A stretch of 53,739 nucleotides of DNA, taken from positions 1-53,739 of the forward strand of contig CAVCUQ010000009.1 of the NCBI GenBank assembly GCA_963605425.1, given 5' to 3'. A program made the position numbers and the translations under genes. The first letter of the stretch is position 1. Every line of letters starts with the position of its first letter. The notes under the pieces were generated by a model. That model did no database searches. It was not told where the DNA came from and worked only from the letters and a program-made list of their open reading frames with translations. Below, piece after piece: positions 9,354 to 18,636 of this stretch. The stretch is from JAEELC01 sp963605425 (GTDB taxonomy: Bacteria; Bacillota_I; Bacilli_A; Acholeplasmatales; Anaeroplasmataceae).

Positions 9354-11498
9354 ATGGATAATCAAATTCTTGATGGTCTAAATGATGCTCAAAGAGAAGC
9401 TGTTCTTACAACTGAAGGACCTGTAATGGTTATGGCTGGTGCTGGTAGTGGTAAAACTAGAGTTTTAACTAGAAGAATAGCTCATTTAATTTTAGATTTA
9501 GGTGTTTATCCTTCAAGAATATTAGCTTTAACATTTACTAATAAAGCTGCTAGAGAAATGAAAGAAAGAGTTGGAAGTTTAGTAAATACTCAAACTAAAA
9601 ACATGTGGGTATCTACATTTCATTCTTTCTGTGCTAGATTTTTACGTTTAGAAATTAATCATTTATCTGAATATACCAATGAATTCCAAATTATTGATGA
9701 TGATGAAACAGATAAGATTATTAGAAGTATAATTAAAGATTTAGGTTATGATCCTAAAGATTTTAAATCTAAAGAATTTGCTAAATATATTTCTGAAGAG
9801 AAGAATTTAGGTTATGCATCTATTTCAACTCATGATAAGTCAAAACTATCTTTATTTAATCAAATAAGAGATACTTATCAAAAGAGATTAATTGAACAAA
9901 ACCTACTAGACTTTGATGATTTAATTTGTGTTTCTCTTAAGATATTAAAAGAATTCCTTGATGTAAGATTAAGATATCAAGAGAAGTTTAGATATATATT
10001 AGTAGATGAATTCCAAGATACTAATATTACTCAATATGAACTTATTAAATTGCTTGCAAATAGCGATGAGAATGTGTTTGTAGTAGGAGATGAAGACCAA
10101 TCTATTTATTCATTTAGAGGCGCTAGAGTTGAAAATGTTTTAAAATTTAGACAGGAATTTAAAGATTGTAAATTAATCTTACTTGAAGAAAATTATCGTT
10201 CTACAAATAACATCTTAAATATTGCAAATAACGTTATTTCTAATAATAAATCAAGAATTGTTAAGAATTTATTCACATCAAATAAAACAGCTATTAAACC
10301 TAAATATTTTGAAGCCGAATCAAGTTATGATGAAGAAAGATACATAGTAAATCAAATTAAAGAATTACTAAGACAAGGTTACGAATATAAAGATTTTGCA
10401 ATCATGTATAGATCTAATTACTTATCTAGATCACTTGAAGAAACTCTAAATAAATTCTCACTTCCTTATGAACTATATGGTGGTGTTTCTTTCTTCCAAA
10501 GAAAAGAAATTAAAGATATTTGTGCCTACTTACGTTTAATTATCAATCATAATGATGATTATTCATTTGAAAGAATTGTTAATGAACCTAAAAGAAAAAT
10601 AGGTCCTGCAATGATTGAAAAATTAAAAGAAATTAAGAATAACTTTAATGTATCTTTATTTGAATCTATTAATTTTATCAGTACATCAGGAAATGGTTAT
10701 AACAATTTAGTTGATTTTAAATTTTGTATCTTAGAACTTGAAGAATATCTATTTGATCCAGTTAATAGCACTATAAGCATAATCGATGAAATTCTTGAAA
10801 GAACAGGATATAAGAAGATGCTTAAAGAATCAGGTGAAGATGGTGAAGATAGACTTGATAATGTTCTAGAACTTAAATCTCATATTAAGCAATATGAAAT
10901 TGATTATAGCGAGATGTCAAGAAGAGAACTATTTGAGTTTATGCTTCAAAATATGACTCTAATGACTGATATGGATAATAAGGATCCTAATAGCGATAGA
11001 ATTAAACTTATGACATATCACCAAGCTAAAGGTCTTGAATTTAAAGTAGTCTTCATGATAGCACTTGAAGAAGGTATTTTCCCTAATGCAAATGTTATTG
11101 ATGAAGGTGAGATTGAAGAAGAGAGAAGAATTTGTTATGTAGGTATAACTCGTGCAAAAGAAAGACTATACTTAACATATTCACAAAATCGTTTCTTATT
11201 TGGACATAAGGAGATGCATCAAATCTCTCGCTTTATTAGAGAAATGGGATTTGAAAATCTTGAAAGAGATGGTATTATTAAAAATACTATTCCTCTTACA
11301 AAACAAGCTCCAGAACCTGTTAAGGCAGAACCTATCGTAAATGATTTAGCTGTCGGAGATAATATTGAACATACAAGTTATGGTGTTGGTAGAGTTGTAG
11401 AAATTAAAGGAAAGATAGCTACAGTTGCCTTCCCACTTCCTACTGGTATTAAAAAGTTAATGAAGGATCACCCTTCAATTAAAAAGGTTAATAAATAA
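9354..11498 (+). CDS. pcrA: ATP-dependent DNA helicase PcrA
   Basis: SF1A 3'-5' helicase for repair, replication restart and RecA displacement. Walker A AGAGSGKT (28-35), Walker B VDEFQDT, motif III GDEDQSIYSFRGA, motif IV ENYRST, motif V TYHQAKGLEFKVVF and motif VI YVGITRAKERL are all present. The C-terminal ~50 residues (VGDNIEHTSYGVGRVVEI) form the PcrA Tudor-like domain, which binds RNA polymerase in relatives. 714 residues. It starts two bases after the ABC-F gene. In many Bacilli pcrA is followed directly by ligA; here two minus-strand ABC genes intervene. Confidence 0.96.
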   Translation: MDNQILDGLNDAQREAVLTTEGPVMVMAGAGSGKTRVLTRRIAHLILDLGVYPSRILALTFTNKAAREMKERVGSLVNTQTKNMWVSTFHSFCARFLRLEINHLSEYTNEFQIIDDDETDKIIRSIIKDLGYDPKDFKSKEFAKYISEEKNLGYASISTHDKSKLSLFNQIRDTYQKRLIEQNLLDFDDLICVSLKILKEFLDVRLRYQEKFRYILVDEFQDTNITQYELIKLLANSDENVFVVGDEDQSIYSFRGARVENVLKFRQEFKDCKLILLEENYRSTNNILNIANNVISNNKSRIVKNLFTSNKTAIKPKYFEAESSYDEERYIVNQIKELLRQGYEYKDFAIMYRSNYLSRSLEETLNKFSLPYELYGGVSFFQRKEIKDICAYLRLIINHNDDYSFERIVNEPKRKIGPAMIEKLKEIKNNFNVSLFESINFISTSGNGYNNLVDFKFCILELEEYLFDPVNSTISIIDEILERTGYKKMLKESGEDGEDRLDNVLELKSHIKQYEIDYSEMSRRELFEFMLQNMTLMTDMDNKDPNSDRIKLMTYHQAKGLEFKVVFMIALEEGIFPNANVIDEGEIEEERRICYVGITRAKERLYLTYSQNRFLFGHKEMHQISRFIREMGFENLERDGIIKNTIPLTKQAPEPVKAEPIVNDLAVGDNIEHTSYGVGRVVEIKGKIATVAFPLPTGIKKLMKDHPSIKKVNK

Positions 11499-11502
11499 CA
11501 AT

Positions 11503-11533
11503 AAAAGCGTTTCTTTAATAGAGACGCTTTATT
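11503..11533. terminator. Bidirectional terminator between pcrA and the ABC permease
   Basis: Ten-bp stem AAAGCGTTTC / GAGACGCTTT (11504-11513, 11521-11530). The permease stop codon lies inside its 3' arm. Confidence 0.88.
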
Positions 11534-12311
11534 GTTCATGATTTGAATTATAGATATTTACTCCAAATGAGAGACTAAATACTAAATAGAATAGTGATAT
11601 TAGAAGGGCAGAATAAGGATATGACTTGCCATTAAATATCTCATTAGTATTAAAGAATGAAAATGGATTTAGATAATATAATACCTTTAAGTTAAAATAT
11701 ATATCTAATACATGGATAATTATAAATATAATTAATACAATAATTGATATTAATATCTTATGCTTAGAAGAAAATCCACCTATTATAAGACCAAAACCTA
11801 AGAAGATAGCTGATATTATAAATAAAGATATTGTTGGTAAAAATAAGAGATAGAATTTAAATTTAGAACTGAATATTGAAAATAGTATTTGTGATAAGAT
11901 AAGTACTAGTAAAGTCATTATAAATAGTATTATAAGAGCTGATAATATTCTATTTATCATTATCTTATCTCTTTTAGGTTCTTTAGTATATAAATAATCC
12001 TTAGTATTCTTTAAGGTGTCATAACTGGCTATATTAGCTCCTAAAATAAGGGCGTAGAAGGCAAATATAACCTCTAATAATTTAATGATAAAAATATAAT
12101 ATCCTTCAACATTAGTAAATAAATCTTTATTAATATCAAATATATTTAACACCTTAGTATCAATATTAGAAAGATTATTGTTTATAGTATCACCATTTAG
12201 ATTAACTATATTATAAGATAGTATTAAACAAAGAGAGAATATAAGCATTATGATAAGGCCTATATAGTGATGATAAAATATTCTTTTAATTTCATTAAAT
12301 AATACTTTCAT
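11529..12311 (-). CDS. ABC-2-like membrane permease, unknown substrate
   Basis: 260 residues dominated by about six hydrophobic helices, with a short basic N-terminus (MKVLFNEIKRIFYHHYIG), as in ABC-2 export permeases. It overlaps the upstream degenerate ATPase gene by 17 bases and has GGAGG upstream of its ATG, so the two are translated together. No substrate can be deduced. Function as a transporter is doubtful because the paired ATPase lacks its catalytic motifs, unless it works with another ATPase. Confidence 0.6.
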   Translation of the reverse strand: MKVLFNEIKRIFYHHYIGLIIMLIFSLCLILSYNIVNLNGDTINNNLSNIDTKVLNIFDINKDLFTNVEGYYIFIIKLLEVIFAFYALILGANIASYDTLKNTKDYLYTKEPKRDKIMINRILSALIILFIMTLLVLILSQILFSIFSSKFKFYLLFLPTISLFIISAIFLGFGLIIGGFSSKHKILISIIVLIIFIIIHVLDIYFNLKVLYYLNPFSFFNTNEIFNGKSYPYSALLISLFYLVFSLSFGVNIYNSNHEQ

Positions 12312-13110
12312 CTTCGGCCTCCTTAATATTTATAACTTCAACTTTAGATTTAATTAAATCAACAACTAGAGGGCTTAAAGGACCGATATAAGTAAATTTA
12401 TTTGTGTTTTCTCCAAATATTGTTAATATCTTAAGTTTAGTAATAAGTTCACCCTTATAAATAATATAGAATTTCTTATCCTTTAATGAAGTAATATTTA
12501 CTAATTGATATTTAGAAAAAATAAAATAATTATTATCACTAGAATATAAATTATATATTTTCTTAGTATAAATTAATATTGTAGTACCATTTTCTTTAAG
12601 CTTAGTTAAATAATTATTAAATATTTCAATTTGATAGTCTTCTAGATACCTATATGGTTCATAAAGAACAAGAAGGGTAGGCAAGTGGTAAAGACAATCT
12701 ATTAATTTAATTAATTCATATTTATTTCTATCTAATGATTCTATCTTATCTTTTAAATTGATATGAAATAAATCAATTAATTCTTTTAAATATTTATCAT
12801 AATTATTCTTATAATATGAAGCAGACAGTTCAAAGAAACGCTTAACCGTTAAATCTTTATAGACATCAATATCAGGACTATAGTAGCCTATTTCTTCAAA
12901 TGAATCAGTTATTTTATTTGAATAAAGTGTAGTTTTAGATTTAGAATCTACTAGGTTTAATATTGATTTAAATAGTAACAATGATTTAACTTCATCATTT
13001 ATGATAAAATTGATAGATCCGCACTTTAATTCTAAGGATAATGACTTAAAAATAATTTCATCATCTATATCAAGATTTAGTTTTTTAACACTTAAAGATG
13101 TTTTATACAT
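12295..13110 (-). CDS. Degenerate ABC ATPase-like protein
   Basis: 271 residues with the overall order of an ABC ATPase, but every catalytic motif is altered. The Walker A position (35-47) reads INDEVKSLLLF instead of GxxGxGKT, the signature reads LDRNK (126-130), Walker B is LLVLYEP (146-152, Asp replaced by Tyr), and the switch His is absent (ILIYTKK). The open frame and the tight overlap with the permease gene argue for a maintained pseudoenzyme rather than a pseudogene. Divergent from ligA. Confidence 0.6.
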   Translation of the reverse strand: MYKTSLSVKKLNLDIDDEIIFKSLSLELKCGSINFIINDEVKSLLLFKSILNLVDSKSKTTLYSNKITDSFEEIGYYSPDIDVYKDLTVKRFFELSASYYKNNYDKYLKELIDLFHINLKDKIESLDRNKYELIKLIDCLYHLPTLLVLYEPYRYLEDYQIEIFNNYLTKLKENGTTILIYTKKIYNLYSSDNNYFIFSKYQLVNITSLKDKKFYIIYKGELITKLKILTIFGENTNKFTYIGPLSPLVVDLIKSKVEVINIKEAEDESII

Positions 13111-13179
13111 TTAAATCACAGCCTTTCAAAAAGTATTATACATTATTTAAGTAAAATATTAAATTTAAAGTAAAAATTA

Positions 13180-13188
13180 TGTTAAAAT
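13180..13188 (+). promoter_or_regulatory. Possible extended -10 promoter of ligA-uvrA
   Basis: TG-T-TAAAAT at 13180-13188, 29 bases before the ligA start. It is in the divergent intergenic region and no convincing -35 is seen. Confidence 0.4.
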
Positions 13189-13216
13189 AGTATTACGTTT
13201 ATAGGAGATATTATAT

Positions 13217-15196
13217 ATGAATGATATTGAAAGAATGAAAGAATTAGTAAATATTTTAAACAAAGCTAATTATGATTATTATGTACTTGATAATCCTACT
13301 TTAGAGGATTTTGAATTTGATAAATTATTACAAGAATTAACCTCTCTTGAGGCTAAATATCCTGATAAGAAAGACCCTAATTCACCTACTAATCATGTCG
13401 GAGGAGAAGCTATATCAAGTTTTGAGTCTATTACTCATGAAAAACAAATGATGAGTTTATCTGATGCATTCTCTTTTGATGAACTTAGAGATTTTGATTC
13501 TAAGGTTAGAAGTGTTTATCCTAATGCTAGTTATATGTGTGAACTTAAGATTGATGGACTTTCTATATCATTAATTTATAAGAATGGACTTTTAGATGTA
13601 GCTTCAACAAGAGGAAATGGATTTGTAGGAGATATTGTTACAAGTAATGTAAAGACTATTAAATCTGTACCATTAAAACTAGACAATAATTTAGACTTAG
13701 AGGTAAGAGGCGAAGTATTTATGCCTAAGAAGAGCCTTATTAGATTAAATTTAGAGAGAGAAGAAAATGAAGAGGCTCTTTTTGCAAACTGCAGAAATGC
13801 GGCGAGCGGATCACTAAAACTACTTGATCCTAAGGTTGTTTCTAAGCGTGGCCTTGATTGTTTCTTATATTATTTAACTAGTGGAATAGAAGTCTCAACT
13901 CAAGAAGAAGCTTTAAATAAAATGAAGGAACTAGGATTTAAGATTAATCCTTATTCTAGACATTGCAGTACTATAGAAGATGTATTTACCTATATTTCTG
14001 AAATGAAGGAAATAAGAGAATCATTACCTTATGATATTGATGGTATTGTTTTAAAGGTTAATGAATTTGAATATTATAACGAATTGGGTGTTACAGCAAA
14101 ATATCCTAAGTGGGCTATTGCTTATAAATTCCCACCTGAAGAGGTTAAAACACGTCTTAAAGAGATTACTTATCAAGTGGGTAGAACAGGTAATATCACT
14201 CCTGTAGCTAATTTTGACCCAGTTCTTGTTCAAGGTTCTGTTATATCTCGTGCTACTCTTCATAATGAGGATTTCATTAAGGAAAGAGATATTCATGAAA
14301 AAGATATGATTGTTATTAGAAAAGCAGGAGATGTAATCCCTGAAGTTGTTAGAGCTGTTACTGAAGACAGATATCCTGATGCTAAAAGAGTGGAATTTAT
14401 TAAAGTATGTCCTTGTTGCTCTGCTCCGCTTTCAAGAATTGAGGGGGAAGCCGATTATTACTGCTTAAATAAGGACTGCACAGAAAAGAAGATAAATGCT
14501 TTAATTCATTTTACTTCAAAGCCTGCTTATGATATTGATACTTTAGGTGAATCGCTTGTTAGAACCTTATATGAGGAAAAACTTATCTCATCTATTTCCG
14601 ATATCTTTAAATTAAAAGATAAAAAAGAAGAGTTATTAACTTTAAATAGAATGGGTGAAAAAAGTGTTAATAAATTATTAAACGCTATTGAAGAAAGTAA
14701 AAAGAATCCGCTTGATAGATTATTATTTGGTCTTGGTATTAGACATTCAGGAGCTAAGGTTTCAAAAATTTTAGCTAATCATTATTTAAGTATAGATAAT
14801 ATTGCAAAAGCGAGCAGAGAAGAATTATCATTAATTCCTGATATTGGGGAAATTATTGCTTTAAGTGTATTTGATTATTTTAAAGATGAGAATAATTTAA
14901 AAGAAATTGAAGAATTAAAAGCCTTAGGTCTTAATACAGTTGAAGAAAAGAAGGAAATTAAAGAGTCTTTCTTTACTGGTAAAAAGGTAGTACTTACAGG
15001 AAGTCTTGGTAAATTTGATAGAAGCGAGGCTAAGAGATTAATTGAAGAACGCGGTGGTAAAACTGTTGATAGTGTTTCTAAGAAGACAGATATTGTTATT
15101 GCCGGAGAAGCTGCTGGTTCTAAATATGATAAAGCTGTATCTTTAGGTATCTATATTATGGATGAGGCTGAATTTATAAGTAAATTAGAGGAATAA
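13217..15196 (+). CDS. ligA: NAD-dependent DNA ligase
   Basis: Seals nicks in replication and repair using NAD+. The adenylated lysine is K111 in ELKIDGLS. The OB-fold, a four-Cys zinc finger (CPCC...CLNKDC, about 395-420), helix-hairpin-helix repeats and a C-terminal BRCT domain (from ~585, GKKVVLTGSLGKFDR) follow in order. 659 residues is normal. TAGGAG lies upstream of the ATG. uvrA begins four bases after its stop, forming a repair operon. Confidence 0.97.
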   Translation: MNDIERMKELVNILNKANYDYYVLDNPTLEDFEFDKLLQELTSLEAKYPDKKDPNSPTNHVGGEAISSFESITHEKQMMSLSDAFSFDELRDFDSKVRSVYPNASYMCELKIDGLSISLIYKNGLLDVASTRGNGFVGDIVTSNVKTIKSVPLKLDNNLDLEVRGEVFMPKKSLIRLNLEREENEEALFANCRNAASGSLKLLDPKVVSKRGLDCFLYYLTSGIEVSTQEEALNKMKELGFKINPYSRHCSTIEDVFTYISEMKEIRESLPYDIDGIVLKVNEFEYYNELGVTAKYPKWAIAYKFPPEEVKTRLKEITYQVGRTGNITPVANFDPVLVQGSVISRATLHNEDFIKERDIHEKDMIVIRKAGDVIPEVVRAVTEDRYPDAKRVEFIKVCPCCSAPLSRIEGEADYYCLNKDCTEKKINALIHFTSKPAYDIDTLGESLVRTLYEEKLISSISDIFKLKDKKEELLTLNRMGEKSVNKLLNAIEESKKNPLDRLLFGLGIRHSGAKVSKILANHYLSIDNIAKASREELSLIPDIGEIIALSVFDYFKDENNLKEIEELKALGLNTVEEKKEIKESFFTGKKVVLTGSLGKFDRSEAKRLIEERGGKTVDSVSKKTDIVIAGEAAGSKYDKAVSLGIYIMDEAEFISKLEE

Positions 15197-15200
15197 TTAT

Positions 15201-18017
15201 ATGGATAAAATTATTATTAAAGGGGCTAGAGAAAATAATTTAAAGAATATTAATCTAGAATTACCTAAAAATAAATTTATAGTAATGACAGGTCTTTCAG
15301 GTTCAGGTAAATCAACACTTGCATTTGATACTATCTGCAGAGAAGGAGAGAGACGTTTTATAGAATCTCTTTCTGCTAGTGCTAGACAATTCCTCGGTGC
15401 TGGGGACAAAGCTGATGTTGATTCTATTGAAGGATTATGTCCTACTATTTCAATAGATCAAAAGACTACTGTTAAAAACCCTAGATCTACAGTAGGTACT
15501 ATTACAGAAATATATGATTATTTTAGAGTATTATATGCTCGTATTGGTGTTCCATATTGCCCTAAACATCATATTCCTATTCTAGCTCAAACTATCGACC
15601 AAATGGTTAAAAAGGTATTAACTATCAAGGAAGGTGCTAAGGTCTATATCTTATCCCCTGTTGTTAAGGCTAAAAGAGGAGAACATAAGAATGTTTTTGC
15701 AAAGTTCTTAAAAGATGGATTTGTCCGTGCTTTTGTGGATAAAACCTTAATGAATTTAGATGAAGAGATTAATTTAAATAAAAATACTAAACATGATATT
15801 GATATTGTAATTGAACGTTTTAAAATGCGTGAGGGCTTAGAATCAAGAATCTTTTCAGCTTTAGAACTTGCATGTAATGCTTCTGATGGTTATGCTAAAG
15901 TTTATGTTGAAGATACTAATGAAGAACTATTCTTCTCAGAGCACTATGCGTGCAGAGAATGTGGATATTCGGTTCCTAAACTAGAACCAGCTTTATTCTC
16001 GTTCAATTCACCACTTGGGGCTTGCCCTGCATGTAATGGACTTGGATGTAAACTTGTCGTTTCAAGAGAACTTATTGTAGATGAAGAAAAATCTATTTTA
16101 AAAGGTGCTATATTACCTTTAAAGAATCAAGAAAAAGATAATATTGCAAATAACGAACTTGAAACAGTATGTAAATATTATGATATTGATATGACTATAC
16201 CTTTTAAGGATTTAGAGCCTTCTAAACAAGATATTATTTTATATGAATCTCCAGATGAAATTGAATTCAATATGATTACATCAGGCGGAAGAGTAAGACA
16301 TGAGAAGAAAAAATATGAAGGTATAATTAATAACTTTAATCGTAGACACCTTGAAACTTCTAGTGATTGGATTAGAGAATGGATAGAAAGCTATATGACT
16401 GAAAGCGAGTGCGAAGTATGTCATGGTGCTAGACTTAATAATGAAGTATTAAATGTATTAATAGACTCAAAATCAATTTATGATTTATGTAATATGTCTA
16501 TTATAGATTTAAAGAACTATTTATCTAATCTAAAACTTGATAATGAAGCTATGGCTATTTCAAAACTTGCAATTAAAGAGGTTTTAGACAGACTTACCTT
16601 TTTATGTAATGTAGGTTTAGATTATTTAACTTTATCTAGATCAAGTGAAACATTGTCAGGTGGAGAGGCTCAGCGTATTAGACTTGCAACGCAAATAGGT
16701 TCTAAATTAACTGGTATTTTATATGTTCTTGATGAACCTTCAATAGGATTACATCAAAGAGATAATGATAGACTTATTAATACTATGAAGGAAATGCGAG
16801 ACTTAGGCAATACCCTTATTGTTGTAGAACATGATTTAGATACAATGAAAGCAGCTGATTACATAGTTGAAATAGGTCCTAAAGCAGGTATTGAAGGCGG
16901 ATATATTGTAGCCTCAGGCACTAAAGAAGAGGTCATGAATAATCCTGCCTCTTTAACTGGTAAATATTTAAAGGGAGAAGAATTTATACCTCTTCCTAAG
17001 AAACGCTCTTTAGGTAATGGGAAGAAGCTTACTATAGTGGAAGCTAGCGAGCACAACTTAAAGAATACTACTGTTGATATACCACTTAATGAGCTTGTTG
17101 TTGTAACAGGTGTCTCAGGTTCAGGTAAATCTACATTAGTAAATGAAGTATTATATAAGAATCTATATAAGAAACTATATAAAGCAAAAGGTATTGAAGG
17201 CGGTAAATGCAAAGAAATTAAGGGATTAGATAATATTGATAAGATTATTCAAATATCTCAATCTCCTATCGGTCGTACACCAAGATCTAACCCTGCAACC
17301 TATACAGGTGTTTTTGATGACATAAGAGATTTATATGCTCAAACTGAAGATGCAAAGGTTAGAGGTTATGATAAGGGACGTTTCTCATTTAATGTGAAAG
17401 GCGGAAGATGTGAAGCGTGCTGGGGAGATGGTGTAAAGAGGATTTCAATGCAATTCCTACCAGATGTTTATGTACCTTGTGAAGAATGTAAAGGATTAAG
17501 ATATAATAAAGAAACTCTTGAAGTTAAGTTTAAAGGAAAGAATATTTCTGATGTCTTAGATATGACAATAGAAGAAGCTTATGAATTCTTTATTAATATC
17601 CCTAAGATTAGATCTAAACTTGAAACCTTGCTTGAAGTAGGTCTAGGATATGTCAAACTAGGACAATCTTCGACAACTCTATCCGGAGGAGAAGCTCAAA
17701 GAGTTAAACTAGCTACTGAATTACATAAGAAAATTACTTCTAAAACACTTTATGTGCTTGATGAACCTACAACAGGATTACATAATGAAGATATTAAAAA
17801 GTTAATGAATGTAATATTTAAGATAAGAGATGAAGGAGCTAGTATCGTTATTATTGAACATAATCTTGATGTGATTAAGCTTGCTGATCATATTATTGAT
17901 TTAGGCCCTGAAGGCGGAGATAAAGGTGGTACTATCGTAGTTACTGGTACTCCAGAAGATGTTGCAAATTGCTCTAAATCTTATACAGGAGCTTATTTAA
18001 AACCATATTTAAAATAA
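15201..18017 (+). CDS. uvrA: Excinuclease ABC subunit A
   Basis: Damage-sensing ATPase of nucleotide excision repair; works with UvrB and UvrC. It has two ABC modules with Walker A GLSGSGKST and GVSGSGKST, signatures LSGGEAQR (twice), Walker B VLDEPSIGLH and VLDEPTTGLH, and zinc modules including CRECGYSVPKLEPALFSFNSP with CPACNGLGC, and CEACWGDG...CEECKG. 938 residues is full length. Its ribosome binding site lies within the end of ligA, so it is co-translated. Confidence 0.98.
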   Translation: MDKIIIKGARENNLKNINLELPKNKFIVMTGLSGSGKSTLAFDTICREGERRFIESLSASARQFLGAGDKADVDSIEGLCPTISIDQKTTVKNPRSTVGTITEIYDYFRVLYARIGVPYCPKHHIPILAQTIDQMVKKVLTIKEGAKVYILSPVVKAKRGEHKNVFAKFLKDGFVRAFVDKTLMNLDEEINLNKNTKHDIDIVIERFKMREGLESRIFSALELACNASDGYAKVYVEDTNEELFFSEHYACRECGYSVPKLEPALFSFNSPLGACPACNGLGCKLVVSRELIVDEEKSILKGAILPLKNQEKDNIANNELETVCKYYDIDMTIPFKDLEPSKQDIILYESPDEIEFNMITSGGRVRHEKKKYEGIINNFNRRHLETSSDWIREWIESYMTESECEVCHGARLNNEVLNVLIDSKSIYDLCNMSIIDLKNYLSNLKLDNEAMAISKLAIKEVLDRLTFLCNVGLDYLTLSRSSETLSGGEAQRIRLATQIGSKLTGILYVLDEPSIGLHQRDNDRLINTMKEMRDLGNTLIVVEHDLDTMKAADYIVEIGPKAGIEGGYIVASGTKEEVMNNPASLTGKYLKGEEFIPLPKKRSLGNGKKLTIVEASEHNLKNTTVDIPLNELVVVTGVSGSGKSTLVNEVLYKNLYKKLYKAKGIEGGKCKEIKGLDNIDKIIQISQSPIGRTPRSNPATYTGVFDDIRDLYAQTEDAKVRGYDKGRFSFNVKGGRCEACWGDGVKRISMQFLPDVYVPCEECKGLRYNKETLEVKFKGKNISDVLDMTIEEAYEFFINIPKIRSKLETLLEVGLGYVKLGQSSTTLSGGEAQRVKLATELHKKITSKTLYVLDEPTTGLHNEDIKKLMNVIFKIRDEGASIVIIEHNLDVIKLADHIIDLGPEGGDKGGTIVVTGTPEDVANCSKSYTGAYLKPYLK

Positions 18018-18023
18018 TTAATT

Positions 18024-18087
18024 AAAATCACTCTTATTATTAAACGTTTTTTATAAACTTATGGTAGAATATAATAGGAGTGATTTT
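18024..18087 (+). promoter_or_regulatory. 17-bp hairpin burying the Shine-Dalgarno of the next gene
   Basis: The arms 18024-18040 and 18071-18087 pair over 17 positions (one T-G wobble) with a 30-nt loop. The 3' arm contains the AGGAG at 18076-18080, and the GTG start follows at 18088. Read from uvrA, the RNA would hide the ribosome binding site; the A4/T4 ends could also make it a long-looped terminator. Either way it is a control point between uvrA and the hprK group. Confidence 0.6.
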
Positions 18088-18627
18088 GTGAGTAAAGAGA
18101 ATAAAGATCAATTTAATATTGATGAAGAAATAGAAAAACTTAAAAAAGAACAAAATATAGAAATGAGTAAAGAAGATGAAGAGAATTTAAGAGAAATACT
18201 TAAATTTATCTCTAAAAAGAACCCTAAGAATTTTAAAGGTAAATTTATTAATATTCTTAAGAACTTACTTCTTAATTTCTTTTTATATGTTGTAGCTTTC
18301 TTTGCATTATATGGAATACTGTCTAGTCAAATAATATATGAAAGAAAATTGTATGTAACTATATTCGTATTGCTTCTTGCACTATATCAAACTTGTGCAA
18401 AAAAGTTAGTATTTATAGATAAAACTATAAGTAATAAGAATACCTTTAAATACATATTATTTCTTTTAATTTCACTAATATTACTTTACTTTTCAGTACA
18501 AAGTATTAATCTTATTACATTTAGTAATGTAGGATATTTAATTTTATATTATTTAGGTGGTGAGTTTATAGTATTTATTTGCAAGTACTATATAACTAAA
18601 CATACAATCTTTAAAATATTTAGGTAG
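18088..18627 (+). CDS. Four-helix membrane protein of unknown function
   Basis: 179 residues from GTG 18088 (AGGAG at 18076-18080). An ATG at 18061 lacks a ribosome binding site and lies in a hairpin loop. The N-terminal ~50 residues are charged and helical and rich in K and E; then about four membrane segments follow (roughly 60-165) and a short basic tail. It lies immediately before hprK, where Bacillus subtilis carries yvlD (holin-4 superfamily). Homology to YvlD is not evident, so only the position is shared. Confidence 0.65.
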   Translation: MSKENKDQFNIDEEIEKLKKEQNIEMSKEDEENLREILKFISKKNPKNFKGKFINILKNLLLNFFLYVVAFFALYGILSSQIIYERKLYVTIFVLLLALYQTCAKKLVFIDKTISNKNTFKYILFLLISLILLYFSVQSINLITFSNVGYLILYYLGGEFIVFICKYYITKHTIFKIFR

Positions 18628-18636
18628 GTGTTTAAA

